Shown here: positions 50,188 through 61,133 of the stretch, piece by piece | How positions within the stretch are numbered: position 1 is the stretch's first letter | Layout: every line of letters begins with the position of its first letter | Source of the DNA: Oscheius dolichura | Taxonomy: Eukaryota; Nematoda; Chromadorea; Rhabditida; Rhabditidae | Length of the DNA: 64,000 nt | NCBI GenBank assembly: GCA_932521035.1 | Contig: OW051493.1 | Span: 3,534,001-3,598,000 of the forward strand | Direction of reading: 5' to 3' | The notes under the pieces: generated by a model | Database searches by the model: none | Told to the model about the DNA's origin: nothing | The model's input: the letters and a program-made list of their open reading frames with translations, nothing else | Made by a program: the position numbers and the translations under genes

Positions 50188-51025
50188 ATGGAGGATTATG
50201 AAAGTGTGGTATTAGTAAAACCAGAAATTTTTGTATATAGAATACCACCGTTATCAACAAACACCGGCTACAAGTAGGTGTTTAGCTGTCGGTACTACAG
50301 CAGATTGCTTTTGATACTTCTTTCTATAGCATATATTTCGTTTGCAGAGCAGCTGACTGGAAATTAGATCAGCCCGATTGGACAGGTAGACTGAAAGTGG
50401 TAGCTATCGGAAAGAAAATAGAGATGCGTCTAGAAGATAAATCATCAGGTGAAATCAATTAGCTCTTATCATTCTCAATATTTAGGCGTTTTATATGCAA
50501 AGTGTCCGGTTGATTCATATCCTGGACCCGCAGTAGAATCTGTGAAAGATTCATCAAGATATTTTGTCATTCGATTACAAAACGATAAAGGCCAATCTGT
50601 ATGTGTAGGATGTGGTTTTGCTGATCGCAGCGATTCTTTCGATTTAAATGTAACTCTACAGGTTTGTTGTATACTATTTATTTTAGTTTCTTTATGTATA
50701 GGATCATTTTAAATATTTGGAGAAAACGGCCGAAATGGAAGCTAAATTTGGTGAGAGCGGCCCAGCGCTTGATCTTGCTTTCAAGGAAGGTCAAACAATT
50801 TCTATTAATTTAGTTAGTTTCGCTAAACTATCTAATCTCTTTATTTAGAAAAAGGGACCTGATGGACAGCCAGCACCTTCTCGGCCACGGCCGGCAACCG
50901 GGTCTTCTGGGAGTGGCTTAGTTCCATTGTTACCCCCACCTCCAAGTTCTGGTTCTTCTGTTAGGTCAAGAGGTAATGCTACCACTACAAAACCTGGAGT
51001 CTCTACTAATGACAGCTTGTTGTAA
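50188..51025 (+). CDS. NECAP endocytic accessory protein
   Basis: Clathrin/AP-2 accessory protein that binds adaptin ear and core and regulates coated-vesicle turnover. In C. elegans NCAP-1 promotes AP2 inactivation. Four or five exons. The N-terminal PHear domain is complete: [77 protein letters not shown], and ISINLKKG. A Pro/Ser-rich tail follows, ending STNDSLL. The C-terminal WVxF adaptin-ear peptide of vertebrate NECAP is not seen. A donor-like GTAAGT overlaps the stop, so an extra exon is possible. The ATG is 2 nt after TTTCAG, a trans-splice-like site. First gene of a tight same-strand cluster. Confidence 0.92.
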
Positions 51026-51320
51026 GTTTTCTTTTCCGTTCGTCTTAGATCACTGACACAATATAAAGTTTTTTTTCATAATACTTGGTTTTCAGAAATT
51101 TATAAGTTACGTCAAAAAATTATTGCATATTATACATATTGATCCACTATGGTTTTAACTGCTGGATGTTGGGTAATTTTTTTTTTTATTTATATGCACA
51201 TTTTTTTCAATAAATGCTTACGTTTCTGAAATCCATTGTATGCTCCGTTGTACGGATATATATTACCGTTTTATTGTATAACAATTTTCGTTCAACGTGT
51301 TCAGTTATAAGAAGAGATAG

Positions 51321-52173
51321 ATGGATAATGCCAATAGGCTTCAGCGGGTAGTAGATCGCTTCGAAATGTTTCCACAAGCAAGCAGAGACGCTACAGCTGG
51401 AGCAACTCGACGTCTTCAACGGGATTATCAGAAGCTGCTGACGGTAGTTGCCTTATCTCCTGACTTTATCCCGCTATTTTAGGAACCGCTCCCTGGCATC
51501 CATGCTTGTCCAACAGAAGAAAATATTCTCGAATGGCACTACGTTATTGAAGGGTCACCTGACACCCCATATTACGGTTTCTTTTTTTTTGCTTTGTAAT
51601 TCTTTATCTTTTATTTTCAGGCGGTTATTATCACGGTAAAATAGTCTTTCAACCCGATTTTCCATGGAAGCCACCAGCAATTTGTATGATTACTCCCAAT
51701 GGAAGATTTCGAATTAACATGCGGCTATGCCTATCCATTTCTGACTATCACCCAGAAAGTTGGAATCCAGGATGGACCGTTTCTTCCATTCTAGTATCGC
51801 TCATCTAACAGAAAACATGAACTGTTAACTATAGGTCGGCCTTCATTCCTTTATGAACGAAGAGGGAATAGCGGCGGGCGTTATACAAGATCCAACTGAA
51901 ATTAGAAGAAAATTTGCAGCAGAAAGCATTACTTTTAATCTTTCCGTATGTTTCTTATTTTCTTTTTAACATACTGTTTTATAGAATCCTGAATTTTGTA
52001 GAATGTTTCCTGAATTGACGAAGCTGCTCTGTACCATGGTGAGCCCGCCGCCAGCTTCTGCCGATTTTTCATCACCCACGGTAGCTAATATCAGGAAGCG
52101 TCAGTCTAGTCAACCAAATGAATCTGAACCGGCTAAAAAAGTGCCCGATCTTGTCGATTTGACAGATGATTAG
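51321..52173 (+). CDS. UBE2J-type E2 lacking membrane anchor
   Basis: Ubiquitin-conjugating enzyme of the UBE2J (Ubc6) family. Exons: about 51321-51443, 51482-51575, 51621-51803, 51838-51945 and 51985-52173. An N-terminal extension precedes ATRRLQRDYQKLLTEPLP. The catalytic core has NILEWHYVIEGSPDTPY, MITPNGRFRINMRLCLS (the active-site Cys is in RLCLS) and WNPGWTVSSILVGLHSFM. Unlike UBE2J2, the C-terminus has no transmembrane helix. It is a soluble Pro/Ser-rich tail ending VPDLVDLTDD, which looks like a SUMO-interaction motif. It therefore should not be fixed in the ER membrane. AATAAA at 52552. Tandem paralog of the next gene. Confidence 0.85.
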
Positions 52174-52655
52174 CTTGTTATTAACTTTGTAATTGCTACA
52201 TTGTTCCTCTCGGGTTTCCGTAAATGTTTCTTATATTCCATCTCTCCATAGCCATTTCATAGCTTTTGCTTTTCAGGCTACCCCCTAGTCTAACCGACTT
52301 ACCAACACTTCGCTTAATTTTTCTCTACCCGTGTTGTCCTGTCAATCCCGAATTAATTACTTGATTGATCCGATTCTATCTTCTACGTGTATTGTCGTTT
52401 ATTGAATCTACTAGCAACACTTTTGTACGGTTGGTTTGTACCTTTACGCAGCACCTGTGTTATTTCATTTCATATGTTTATGTTTGGATGTTATTCAAAC
52501 TAATTTTTGTAAGAATGCGAGTTGTACATACACATTATACATTCTGAGTTCAATAAAGCCTACATTTAGCTGGTTGCTTTTTGTTGTATGTAAAATCTAT
52601 TGAAAATATCTTCATCCATTGTAAAATAAACACATTTTATAGACTAAATTACAGA

Positions 52656-53552
52656 ATGGCAAGCGCCACTGCAACGGCCAGGCTCAAGAAAGATTACCAG
52701 AGGCTGTTGAAGGAACCTGTTCCATTTATGAAAGCTGCTCCATTGTCCGAAAATATACTTGAATGGCACTATATAATTTTTGGAGCTCCTAATACACCTT
52801 ATGAAGGTTTGCAACAAATTATCAGTAAATTTATTTTCCACATTTTAGGCGGTGTTTACCATGGCAAGTTAGTTTTCCCTGCAGACTTCCCTTTCAAGCC
52901 GCCGTCTATTTATATGATTACACCCAGTGGTCGCTTCCAAACGAATACTCGTCTTTGTCTATCAATTTCTGACTTTCATCCAGATACATGGAATCCCGCT
53001 TGGACGGTTTGTTACGACTTTAGATTTGTCTAGGTTGTTCTTTACAGGTATCTACTATCATTACTGGTCTTCTTTCATTTATGAACGATACGGCACCTAC
53101 ATTGGGCAGCATTTCATCATCAGACGCCGAGAAAAAGCTTTTAGCTAAACGGAGCAAGGCATTTAATTTAAGAAATCGCGTTTTCTGCGAGCTTTTCCCG
53201 GATGTAGTCGAAGATATGAAGAAGGAGATAGCTGAATCTAGCGCAGAAGACGCTGCCAGTCAGGCCGAGGAACAGGCAAAAACAAAGTGAGTTTACCCTT
53301 CTTGTTTATTCTTGTTTAAAAATATTGTGTTCCTGTTTTGCATGGTTTTGGTATATTCCTATTTCAGCGTCTGCATGCACGTCCTTTTGTATTTAAGCAC
53401 AATTTAAATTACAAAATTTTAGTTCGGAACAATCATCCGGCTTATCAAGTTTCGTCTCGAACCTCTTCGTTGTTGCAGGCGTCGTGGTGCTTGCATTTGC
53501 AGTTAGATACGTTTTTCGAGCTGCACAAGAACAAGACCCCTCGTATCGGTAA
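52656..53552 (+). CDS. UBE2J2-like ER-anchored E2 enzyme
   Basis: Tail-anchored ubiquitin-conjugating enzyme of ER-associated degradation. Exons: about 52656-52805, 52850-53005, 53049-53286 and 53421-53552. Core: [80 protein letters not shown]. The C-terminal exon encodes a Ser-rich spacer and a membrane helix (LFVVAGVVVLAFAVRYVF) with a short lumenal tail ending QDPSYR. The Asn of the usual TPN motif (equivalent of HPN) is Ser here (TPSG), while the neighbouring soluble paralog keeps TPNG. ATG follows TTACAG by 1 nt. AATAAA at 53809. Confidence 0.92.
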
Positions 53553-53911
53553 ATCGTGTATGTTTTTGTCTATGGTCGTCCCCTCGTGATGTCTGTATCG
53601 GTGATGTATTTCTCCACTTTATTCCTGCTATTATAAGTTTGTTTTATTTTTTTATTCTATATGAAGCCAATAGGCACCCCCAGATTCGGTCCCAGATGTA
53701 TACTTGTCCTGTAATGTATTTGCTAACTATGATAATTGTCCGTCTACGGGCACTGATTATTGTATTGCTGTATTATGAGCTACGGCTTTGGCCTAGGATT
53801 CATGCAACAATAAAGATTGTCAATTGCAAACTATCTTTTCCTTACGTCTTATGTTTATTCTAAAATTTATTTTATTATTTGGTCATTTTTTCGATGTGGT
53901 TAACAGGTGGA

Positions 53912-55208
53912 ATGTCTATACGGGTCTATTTGATATGTGCTATCACTGTATGGACCATGTGTTTGATCATAATGAATTTCAACTGCCAATGTGATACTGA
54001 TGAGGCACCTTCTGAAATGCGTTCTAGTCGTCAGAAAATGTTAGCCGGTATGATTTGATTTCTTTTTAGTGTCATGCAATATTATTTAATTTATAACATT
54101 TTATAGCTATAAAAGGTAATAACACTTCATTGCAGAGGCCGGAGGTGCACATAAGGAAACGACTTTTCTATTAGTAATGATTATGTCTTCTCCTAACGAC
54201 ACTGAAAGACGGCAAATCATTAGAGATACATGGTTGAAGCTCTCCACTAAAGGAAGAGATGTATTTATTCCAATTTTTCCTGTAGGAACAAAATTACTGT
54301 TAGTCTCCATTATTATACTTTATGTTTTTTTAGAGATTCCGAGACAGTGAACCAGCTCAGAGAAGAAAATAGAAGAACATCCGATCTAGCGCTTATAGAG
54401 GATTTAGAAGAAGCTTATAGCCTTCTAGCAAGGAAAACCTTGAAATCAATGGTTTATGCTCATGAAAACTACAAATTCAGATATATTTTAAAGGTGGGCT
54501 TGTTTATTGTTTTGTATAACTTATTAGGTTGACTCCGACTCATTTGTTAGATTAGGCATTTTTCTTAATGCTCTTATGGAGGTGCAACATCCAAACTTAT
54601 ATTGGGGGTAATACCGTTCATAAATTCCATACAGTTGACTTAGATTTCTCGACGGCCGTGCTAAACCAATCCGAAAAGGAAAGTGGAAGGAAACCGATTG
54701 GATTTTATGCGATCGTTATCTTCCTTACCAGGCAGTGCCCTGAAAATGTTCTAATTGTTTTTTTTTCCAGCTAGGTGGCGGATATGTTCTTTCTTACCAA
54801 TTAGTTAAATATCTGGCTATTAACGCGCACCTCTTCAAAATGTACAAAAATGAAGATGTTTCTGTGGGTGCATGGCTTGGAGGTTCGCCCTTTTATTACT
54901 TTTTATAAATTGTTTTCGTTCAGGACTTGATGTGAAATATGTCCACGACCCCAGATTCGACACAGAGTGGATATCACGAGGATGTAACAACCAGTATCTT
55001 ATAACTCATAAAAAGAGTGGGAACGAAATGATAATTCTCTTTGAAAACCTTAAACAGAGGTAGAAAGTTGTGTTTTTAACAATATTCCTCTATTTATAGG
55101 AAAACTTTATGCGACAAGGAATTCCGGTCGCGTTATTCATATGTGTACGACTGGTCTGCGGTTCCAAGCAAGTGTTGTGAACGAATCAACGGCTCAATGA
55201 TACCGTAA
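53912..55208 (+). CDS. sqv-2: Beta-1,3-galactosyltransferase 6 (SQV-2)
   Basis: Golgi type II enzyme (galactosyltransferase II) that adds the second galactose of the proteoglycan linkage tetrasaccharide. N-terminal anchor [22 protein letters not shown]31 motifs follow: [41 protein letters not shown], the metal-binding DSD in [77 protein letters not shown], and the C-terminal [14 protein letters not shown]. About seven exons with short introns. At about 54732 the exon end CTTACCAG|GCAGTG could be a GC-AG intron giving PYQLGGGY, or a GT donor 3 nt later giving PYQALGGGY. AATAAA at 55352. Confidence 0.93.
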
Positions 55209-55458
55209 ATTATTTATAGTATTTATATTGCATTTTTTCTTTTTACTTTGCCATTATTGTACAAATTATCATGTTCAAGAGCTTGACTCACTTTTTACGG
55301 GTATTTATTGCCATCTGTTTTACAGGTATTATTTTTATTGTATAATTTGCCAATAAAATGTCACCTTTTACATTTGTCTCTTACTACTGTTGCATCATTC
55401 AATAACTAACTTGTTGCCATTGTCTTCCTCTTTCCCTACAAATATTATTCTTTAAGGA

Positions 55459-57358
55459 ATGGCGAGTGTCACCGCTGAAGAGATACCCAGCGGTTTAACC
55501 AAAGAAGGCTCATCACAATATGAAGTAGGTATTATATTTTTTTGGATATTTTGTAAATCTTAAGGTATTTACGATGGTAGCCCTTGTTTTCCTTACCGTA
55601 CTTGTGAGGAATATAGCCTTGCCATGGATTTTTTTAGGAGGGCAGTTTCAAAGAAGCTCAAAAATGTTCTGGTTAGGATTTTACAGTCGCAATACATCTC
55701 CCCTTTTAGGTCAAAATTTATATTAGATATATTTTTCATTGTTGTGCCGGGTATCGTTTCCTTAACTTTATTCTCTAACTCAATAGTCATGTTAACAATT
55801 ATCCTCGTCACTACGGCTTTTGTCCTTATGGTAAATCAAGTCTTCATCATTTATACCCAATCGTTTGCAGTTTTTCGTACTTTGTGAGTATTTAGTATGC
55901 CCAGATAGAGTAGCTTTTCGTACTGTGCTAAACAAGTTAATTGATGAGCAATATGGACCTACAACATTTGTAACCTACTTCAGGTTCAAATCTTTTACAC
56001 TTTACTTAACTGTTTTAGAGGATCAATGCTTATACTAATCAGTATTGCTATTTTAGCCGTTGATTTTCCCGTCTTTCCGGATAGATTCAAGAAAACAGGT
56101 AAATTAAATTTTTTTTTCTTTCTAATTTTTGCTTAGAGCATTATGGACACAGCTTAATGGATATTGGAGTGTCTGCGTGTGTTTTTGCTGATGCTATTGG
56201 TAGTAGACTGAAAACATCATCGATGATAGAAAGTAGAGAGTCTCAACCTAGGTTCGTCTTAATTTTTCTCATTATCCCGAAGTTGCAGATCTTGGAAAAG
56301 AATCCTGTTATCCTCACAAGTTCTTCTACCAATAATTGGATTGATGCGCACTTTCCTAGTATGGATTTTAAGCTATAATCAACCTGTGACTGAGTATGGT
56401 GTACACTGGAATTTTTTCTACACTTTAGGGGCGATACGGGTATTTTTATTTTTGCTTGCCGTAGTAATATTTTTTAGACAGTTTCTAGTATTTTTCCTAA
56501 GAAGTTTCCTCTACTCACTTCTCTCCTGTTTGCAATCTTTCAACAGTGTCTTCTTCATCATGGATGGGAGGATTTTGTTCTTTTTCGACACAATCCTAGG
56601 GATTCTTTACTTCTTCAAAATGCCGAAGGACTTGTTTCCTTGATGGGTTACATTTCCCTGCACTATGCGAGTTTGGCAATTGCAGAATACATTTCAAAAA
56701 CAGGGTTAGTGCAGTATTTTTATCTCTCCAAATTATGCACGCTTTTAAGGATTAGAATAAAATCTTGGATTGGTTGCGCCGCAAAGCTGTATGCTTTCTC
56801 GTTGTCTTTTTATGTAATGCAACTAGTTTGTGAAAATCTCATTAGTCCATCAAGCAGAAGAGTGGCCAATATAGCTTACATTTTTTCTCAGGTATTGCTT
56901 TTAAATTTGTTTTGTTATTTCATTTCTTGTTACAGCTCTCTTTACTAGTTTTTGGCCTAGCCTGCATGCTTTTTGCACAGATGTTCAATTTAGTGGCATG
57001 GGCCGCTAATGCTCCACATTTCAGCTACAGTAAGTTATTTTGTATGTAAATCTTTAATTTTTATTTGTTATTTACACGCATAAATTTTAGACGAAAACCC
57101 ATTTTACGGCTCACAACCTGACCTACTCGGTACTGTCAATAAAAATGGTTTATGGTTTTTCCTCCTCAGCAACATACTAACAGGTAAGCGTCTAATGTTC
57201 CATATAATAAAAAAAATGTTTTAGGGCTTGTAAATGTTACCATTACGACTGAAAGCGTTTCAACATTTGGAGCTGTTTCTATTCTAGTAGTCTACATGCT
57301 TGCTTGCTGTTTTATCGTCCATTATCCCAGCTTCAATGCCGTTAAACGGAAAGTTTAA
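55459..57358 (+). CDS. PIGW/GWT1 inositol acyltransferase
   Basis: ER multi-pass enzyme that acylates the inositol of GlcN-PI during GPI-anchor synthesis. Ten or so exons. It begins MASVTAEEIPSGLTKEGSSQ, 2 nt after TTTAAG. Hydrophobic helices follow. Family motifs: AILAVDFPVFPDRFKKTEHY, GHSLMDIGVSACVFADA, RTFLVWILSYNQPVTEYGVH with HWNFFYTLG, VCENLISPSSRRVANIAYI, and the C-terminal LLSNILTGLVNVTI. It ends FNAVKRKV with stop 57356-57358. The region 56.48-56.70 kb shows two competing open frames, so exons there are uncertain. Last gene of the five-gene cluster. Together with the GPI-signal protein at 13 kb it fits a normal GPI pathway. AATAAA near 57746. Confidence 0.9.
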
Positions 57359-58801
57359 TTCATTTCTAATATTAATTAACAGTATTTTGCCACAAATGAT
57401 CTCTTTTTTGACTGTGATAATTGTTTGTATTTACGATTATAGGTTTTTGCTTCTAAAGTTTATCAGAAAAATATTCGTACTTTCCTAACCTCTAAGGAGT
57501 ACGGGCTTTAACCCTCTTCTATTAATCTAGGTCATTTTCCCCCAATTTAAAGAATTTTAAAGAATACAAAAAAGGGTAAAACATTTAAAAAGGGAGAACA
57601 AAGGGGATGATCTAGTTTATTTATTTTTTCTTATATTTTTTTGCCAAGTTTTTGGTTATACGGCCCTATTTTCATAAGATTCTAGTTCTTTCTGTCTGTG
57701 ATCTTTTGTTTGTGTTCAAAGGGGGTTTTGCTGTTCGGGATGAAAAATAAACATTTCGTGGTCTTATAAAGGTTTTTTATACAAATGAGTGGGCGTTTCC
57801 CTACCACTTTTCTTGTCAGATAATCCATGGGTGTGGTAAACCATTTCACTCATTATATTGTGTGCAAATACATATTTTGTGTTCCACAATGCACACTATC
57901 GGAATAGCTATCCTCTAGCTTTTCCCGGGCTGTTCTTACAGCTGATAAGAACATACTTCCCCTGCTTGTTCGATTCATGTCAGGTGATTCACTTCTTGTA
58001 CCTTTCTCTTGAGTAATTTATCTTCTTGTGATTTTTTACTGTTGATTTCAGAAATTTGGAAGGCTACCGGGTTCCCCAACGTGTATCTACTACATTTCAC
58101 CGAAATTAGACGCTAACATTCATTGCCAGAGGGGCTTATGTTTGCGTCAGCGAGCCAGATCTACATTTCTGTTGTTCTGAACCTTTGCTCTGGCTATCCA
58201 CTGTGATAGTGCAGTAACAGCATCAAAATGTTTTCGGTTTTAAAATGCCAGAGCGAATATTGAAAGCCTCTGCGCTGCTGGAAGAGGACGACTACAGCTT
58301 TTCTTTGGCATGACGTCTGCCGTTATCAGTGTCTACGGGAACTGCATCCCGCCGGCAAGATTACTATCCCATCAAGATCTGCCTTTACTATCAACCCACG
58401 TAGACATCTCTTGATTTTTTTTTTCAATTTTTGTTTACTTATCCTCTTTTCAAAGGGATACCTCATAAATTCCACCCAAAAAAACATTTTGACCAAGGTT
58501 TATGCAAAAAAAATGAATCGGTTGTCGGGAGTGCGCCTTTTCCATCTGACTCACACGTGCCCTAAACGCTGTAAACACGTCTGCCGGCTGGTCGTATCCG
58601 TGTCCTCCAACTTTTCAAAAAAGCCAGCTTCTACTTCCTTGTTGCTTCTTCGCTTTCCAGAAAGAAATATCAGATCACTATTTATTTCTCTTCCATCACA
58701 TCTTTCCCTTGTCTTGTGGCTCACCCGAGTGCTCACGTGACGTCTTCCTCAATTGTTTCTCTCTATTTCATCAATAAAAACACTCAACATTCTCCAGCTA
58801 A
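57359..58801. other. Intergenic, AT-rich to mixed
   Basis: No protein gene could be assembled. The block at 58.03-58.40 kb is more GC-rich and ORF-poor; an RNA gene there is possible but I could not identify one. A 109-codon frame at 58411-58740 has no domain. Confidence 0.35.
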
Positions 58802-61133
58802 ATGGACTGGGAAGAGAGTTCTTCGTGGTGGAGGAGGGCCATTGAAAATGTGCCGGCCAATGAGACTTCCCACGTCAACCGGTCGGGTGATGTCTTCTGT
58901 GCAAACTGTGTCTCCCACCCAGATGAAATAGGTACTCGTCCCTCCCTTATTCCTAATTAAAATCATCAATTTCAGCGTGTATTCGGAGTGGAATCTTTGC
59001 CATATTTGGGATAGTCACGGCGTGTGTCGCCTTTGCCAGGATTGTCCGTCTACATGCCACCCACCCCTCGATGATCCATCTCCTCCTCTACTATTTATTA
59101 TGTGTCCACTGCATTTCGGGGTCAGTTGCTTTTCTCACCGGGAATTTCGAAAGAGGATGGGGAAATACAGGAACGCGGGCATTTGAGAATAACAAAGCAC
59201 TTTTCTCACTCTAGAAAACAAGGAAGTGAACGGGCAATGATGGGAATCTCTTCCTTTTGGTTCTTTAAAGGGAGGGTAGCGCAGGTTTTGAATTTGTAGA
59301 ATCCGCCGGTAAATTTCAGAGTACATGTAAACATCATGCACGAAATTTATCGAAAATTCACAATTTTCAATGTAAAATAATCGTTTTCTTTGTTTGCTGA
59401 CATTAATATCATCTGCTTTTTATTGCAATAAAATAAGCACATCATAACGAGCATTTTGACATATGAACGACCAAATAATTCATCAAAAATGATTTTTTTT
59501 ATTCAAAATTTCAGTTTTGGTGCATTTTCCGAAAATCATGTACGCAGCACGATTCTTGCTATTTTTTCTTTTGTTTTATAGTAATTCTATGATGGCAAAA
59601 GACGAGAAAGCAACAGAAATTGATAATTATGCATAAAACGCATTTTCACAATAGTTACCTTAATCAGACGGCGTCGGCGCGCCTACATTCAAAACATGCG
59701 CTACTGTCCCTTTAAAGGACGAGTCTTCCTTCTGCTCCTTACTTGTTTGAGATTTGAGTAGAGAAAATTATAATATGCCCCCTTTTGTTGAAAAGCTCAA
59801 AATGCAATTTGTTGTGAATAAGAGCCATGTGTCTGCCCTCTGTTCTCCGGGCGCGTTCAAAGATGATTCAAGTGGCCCGCCAAAAACGGATATATTTACC
59901 TCCTCCGCTGACTTCTCTGAGATCAGAAGAAATTGGCTTTTCAGTTCATTTGAGTGGCTACTCGGGTGGAACACTCAGCTCGCCCTGGTCATAGCCTACA
60001 CCAAGGCGGTCGAGCTCCTCGTCATCTGCTATTTCTACCTGGACGTCGCCTCCAAAATGATGCACTGGAGTTCGAAAGCCGGCAAGCGGCTCTGCTTCTC
60101 GTCCCTGTTCATGATGTTCACCTATTTTACCCTCTTCCTGGTCATGGGGCTGCTACTCTCCGTGGAGCCGTGGGCCGACTGTCACGGTAAGATCTTCCCC
60201 GAACCTCCAAAGACGCTCCTTCCAGCTCCATATTGGATATGGTTCTCCGCGGGAGAATTTCTTATCGTCCAACTCACCGTGGGCAGCTTCTTTCTCATTT
60301 TGAAGCGAATGAGCCGGATCTCGGCCTCGCCCGCCATCCAGAGGAACCAAAAGATCGACCTGTTCAGGTAGAAGAGGGATCTAATGAGTATAAAATGGAG
60401 TTACAGTCTCTTCTGGACCTTTGAGACGTCTGCCGTCGCCGACCTTTGCTACCACCTGTGTCTATTCCTGTTGGCCGACGATCACAAGGGTTGCAGCGGT
60501 GTCTTCGTAAGACAATTCCAGAAACAGCTGAAGAAATCCCATTTAGAACCATGACCAGGCCCGTTACTCTATGTTGAAGGCCCCTTACGACTTCTTTTCC
60601 TTCCTCCTCCCCGTCTGGGCCATCCTCTACGTCTTCCGGCCGCAGTCGACCAAATACGAGGAAAGAGACACGGAGATCTTCACGTCTAGAGGCTCCTCCA
60701 TTGGGAACATCGCCGAAGTCGTCGTGGTCCGCAACTGGCCGAGACGATACCGTCCTCTGACACAGGTGGAGAGATCCCGAAAAGAAAATAGACGAGGAGA
60801 TTCAGACATCCATTTATGAACATCCCGTGTTGCCGGGGAGGAGACAGCGCTCTGTCCACCACCAGCCACAGTCCTCCGGCGGCCGGCTGCGCCATGTCAA
60901 CTCGGCTCCTCTTATAATGAGTAATCGGAGGATCTCGGTGGGTGGCCAGCCGATGTCTGGGAGCAGGACATCCTTTTCAGGTGTCGAGAAGCATTGTGAG
61001 CAGTCCCCTGTACAGTATCCCTGAGGGACTGGAGAATGCCGGCATGGATTACGAGGACGTGGCTTACGAGGACGAGTTCCTGGTCGGCTCCATCGATCGC
61101 TTCTCTACGGCTCCTATGGTCGACGAGGAGTGA
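58802..61133 (+). CDS. Orphan seven-helix membrane protein
   Basis: About nine exons: 58802-58932, 58977-59110, 59955-60187, 60227-60368, about 60407-60509, about 60556-60751, about 60792-60938 and 60982-61133. The short extracellular-type N-terminus has two N-glycosylation sequons (NETS, NRSG) and a CANC pair. Seven hydrophobic segments follow, among them IFAIFGIVTACVAFARIV, MIHLLLYYLLCVHC, ELLVICYFYL, SLFMMFTYFTLFLVMG, FLIVQLTVGSFFLIL and FFSFLLPVWAILYVF. The cytoplasmic tail is Arg/Ser-rich (RRYHEEIQTSIYEHP, SNRRISV) and then acidic, with MDYEDVAYEDEFLVGS, ending PMVDEE. Intron 2 is long (about 840 nt). I do not recognise the family; topology resembles a GPCR-like or TMEM-type protein. AATAAA at 61250. 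Confidence 0.65.

Noticed and set aside
59320..59560. Loose inverted similarity around ATCATGTAC sequences as a second MITE
   Set aside because: Matches are short and interrupted; no target duplication seen.
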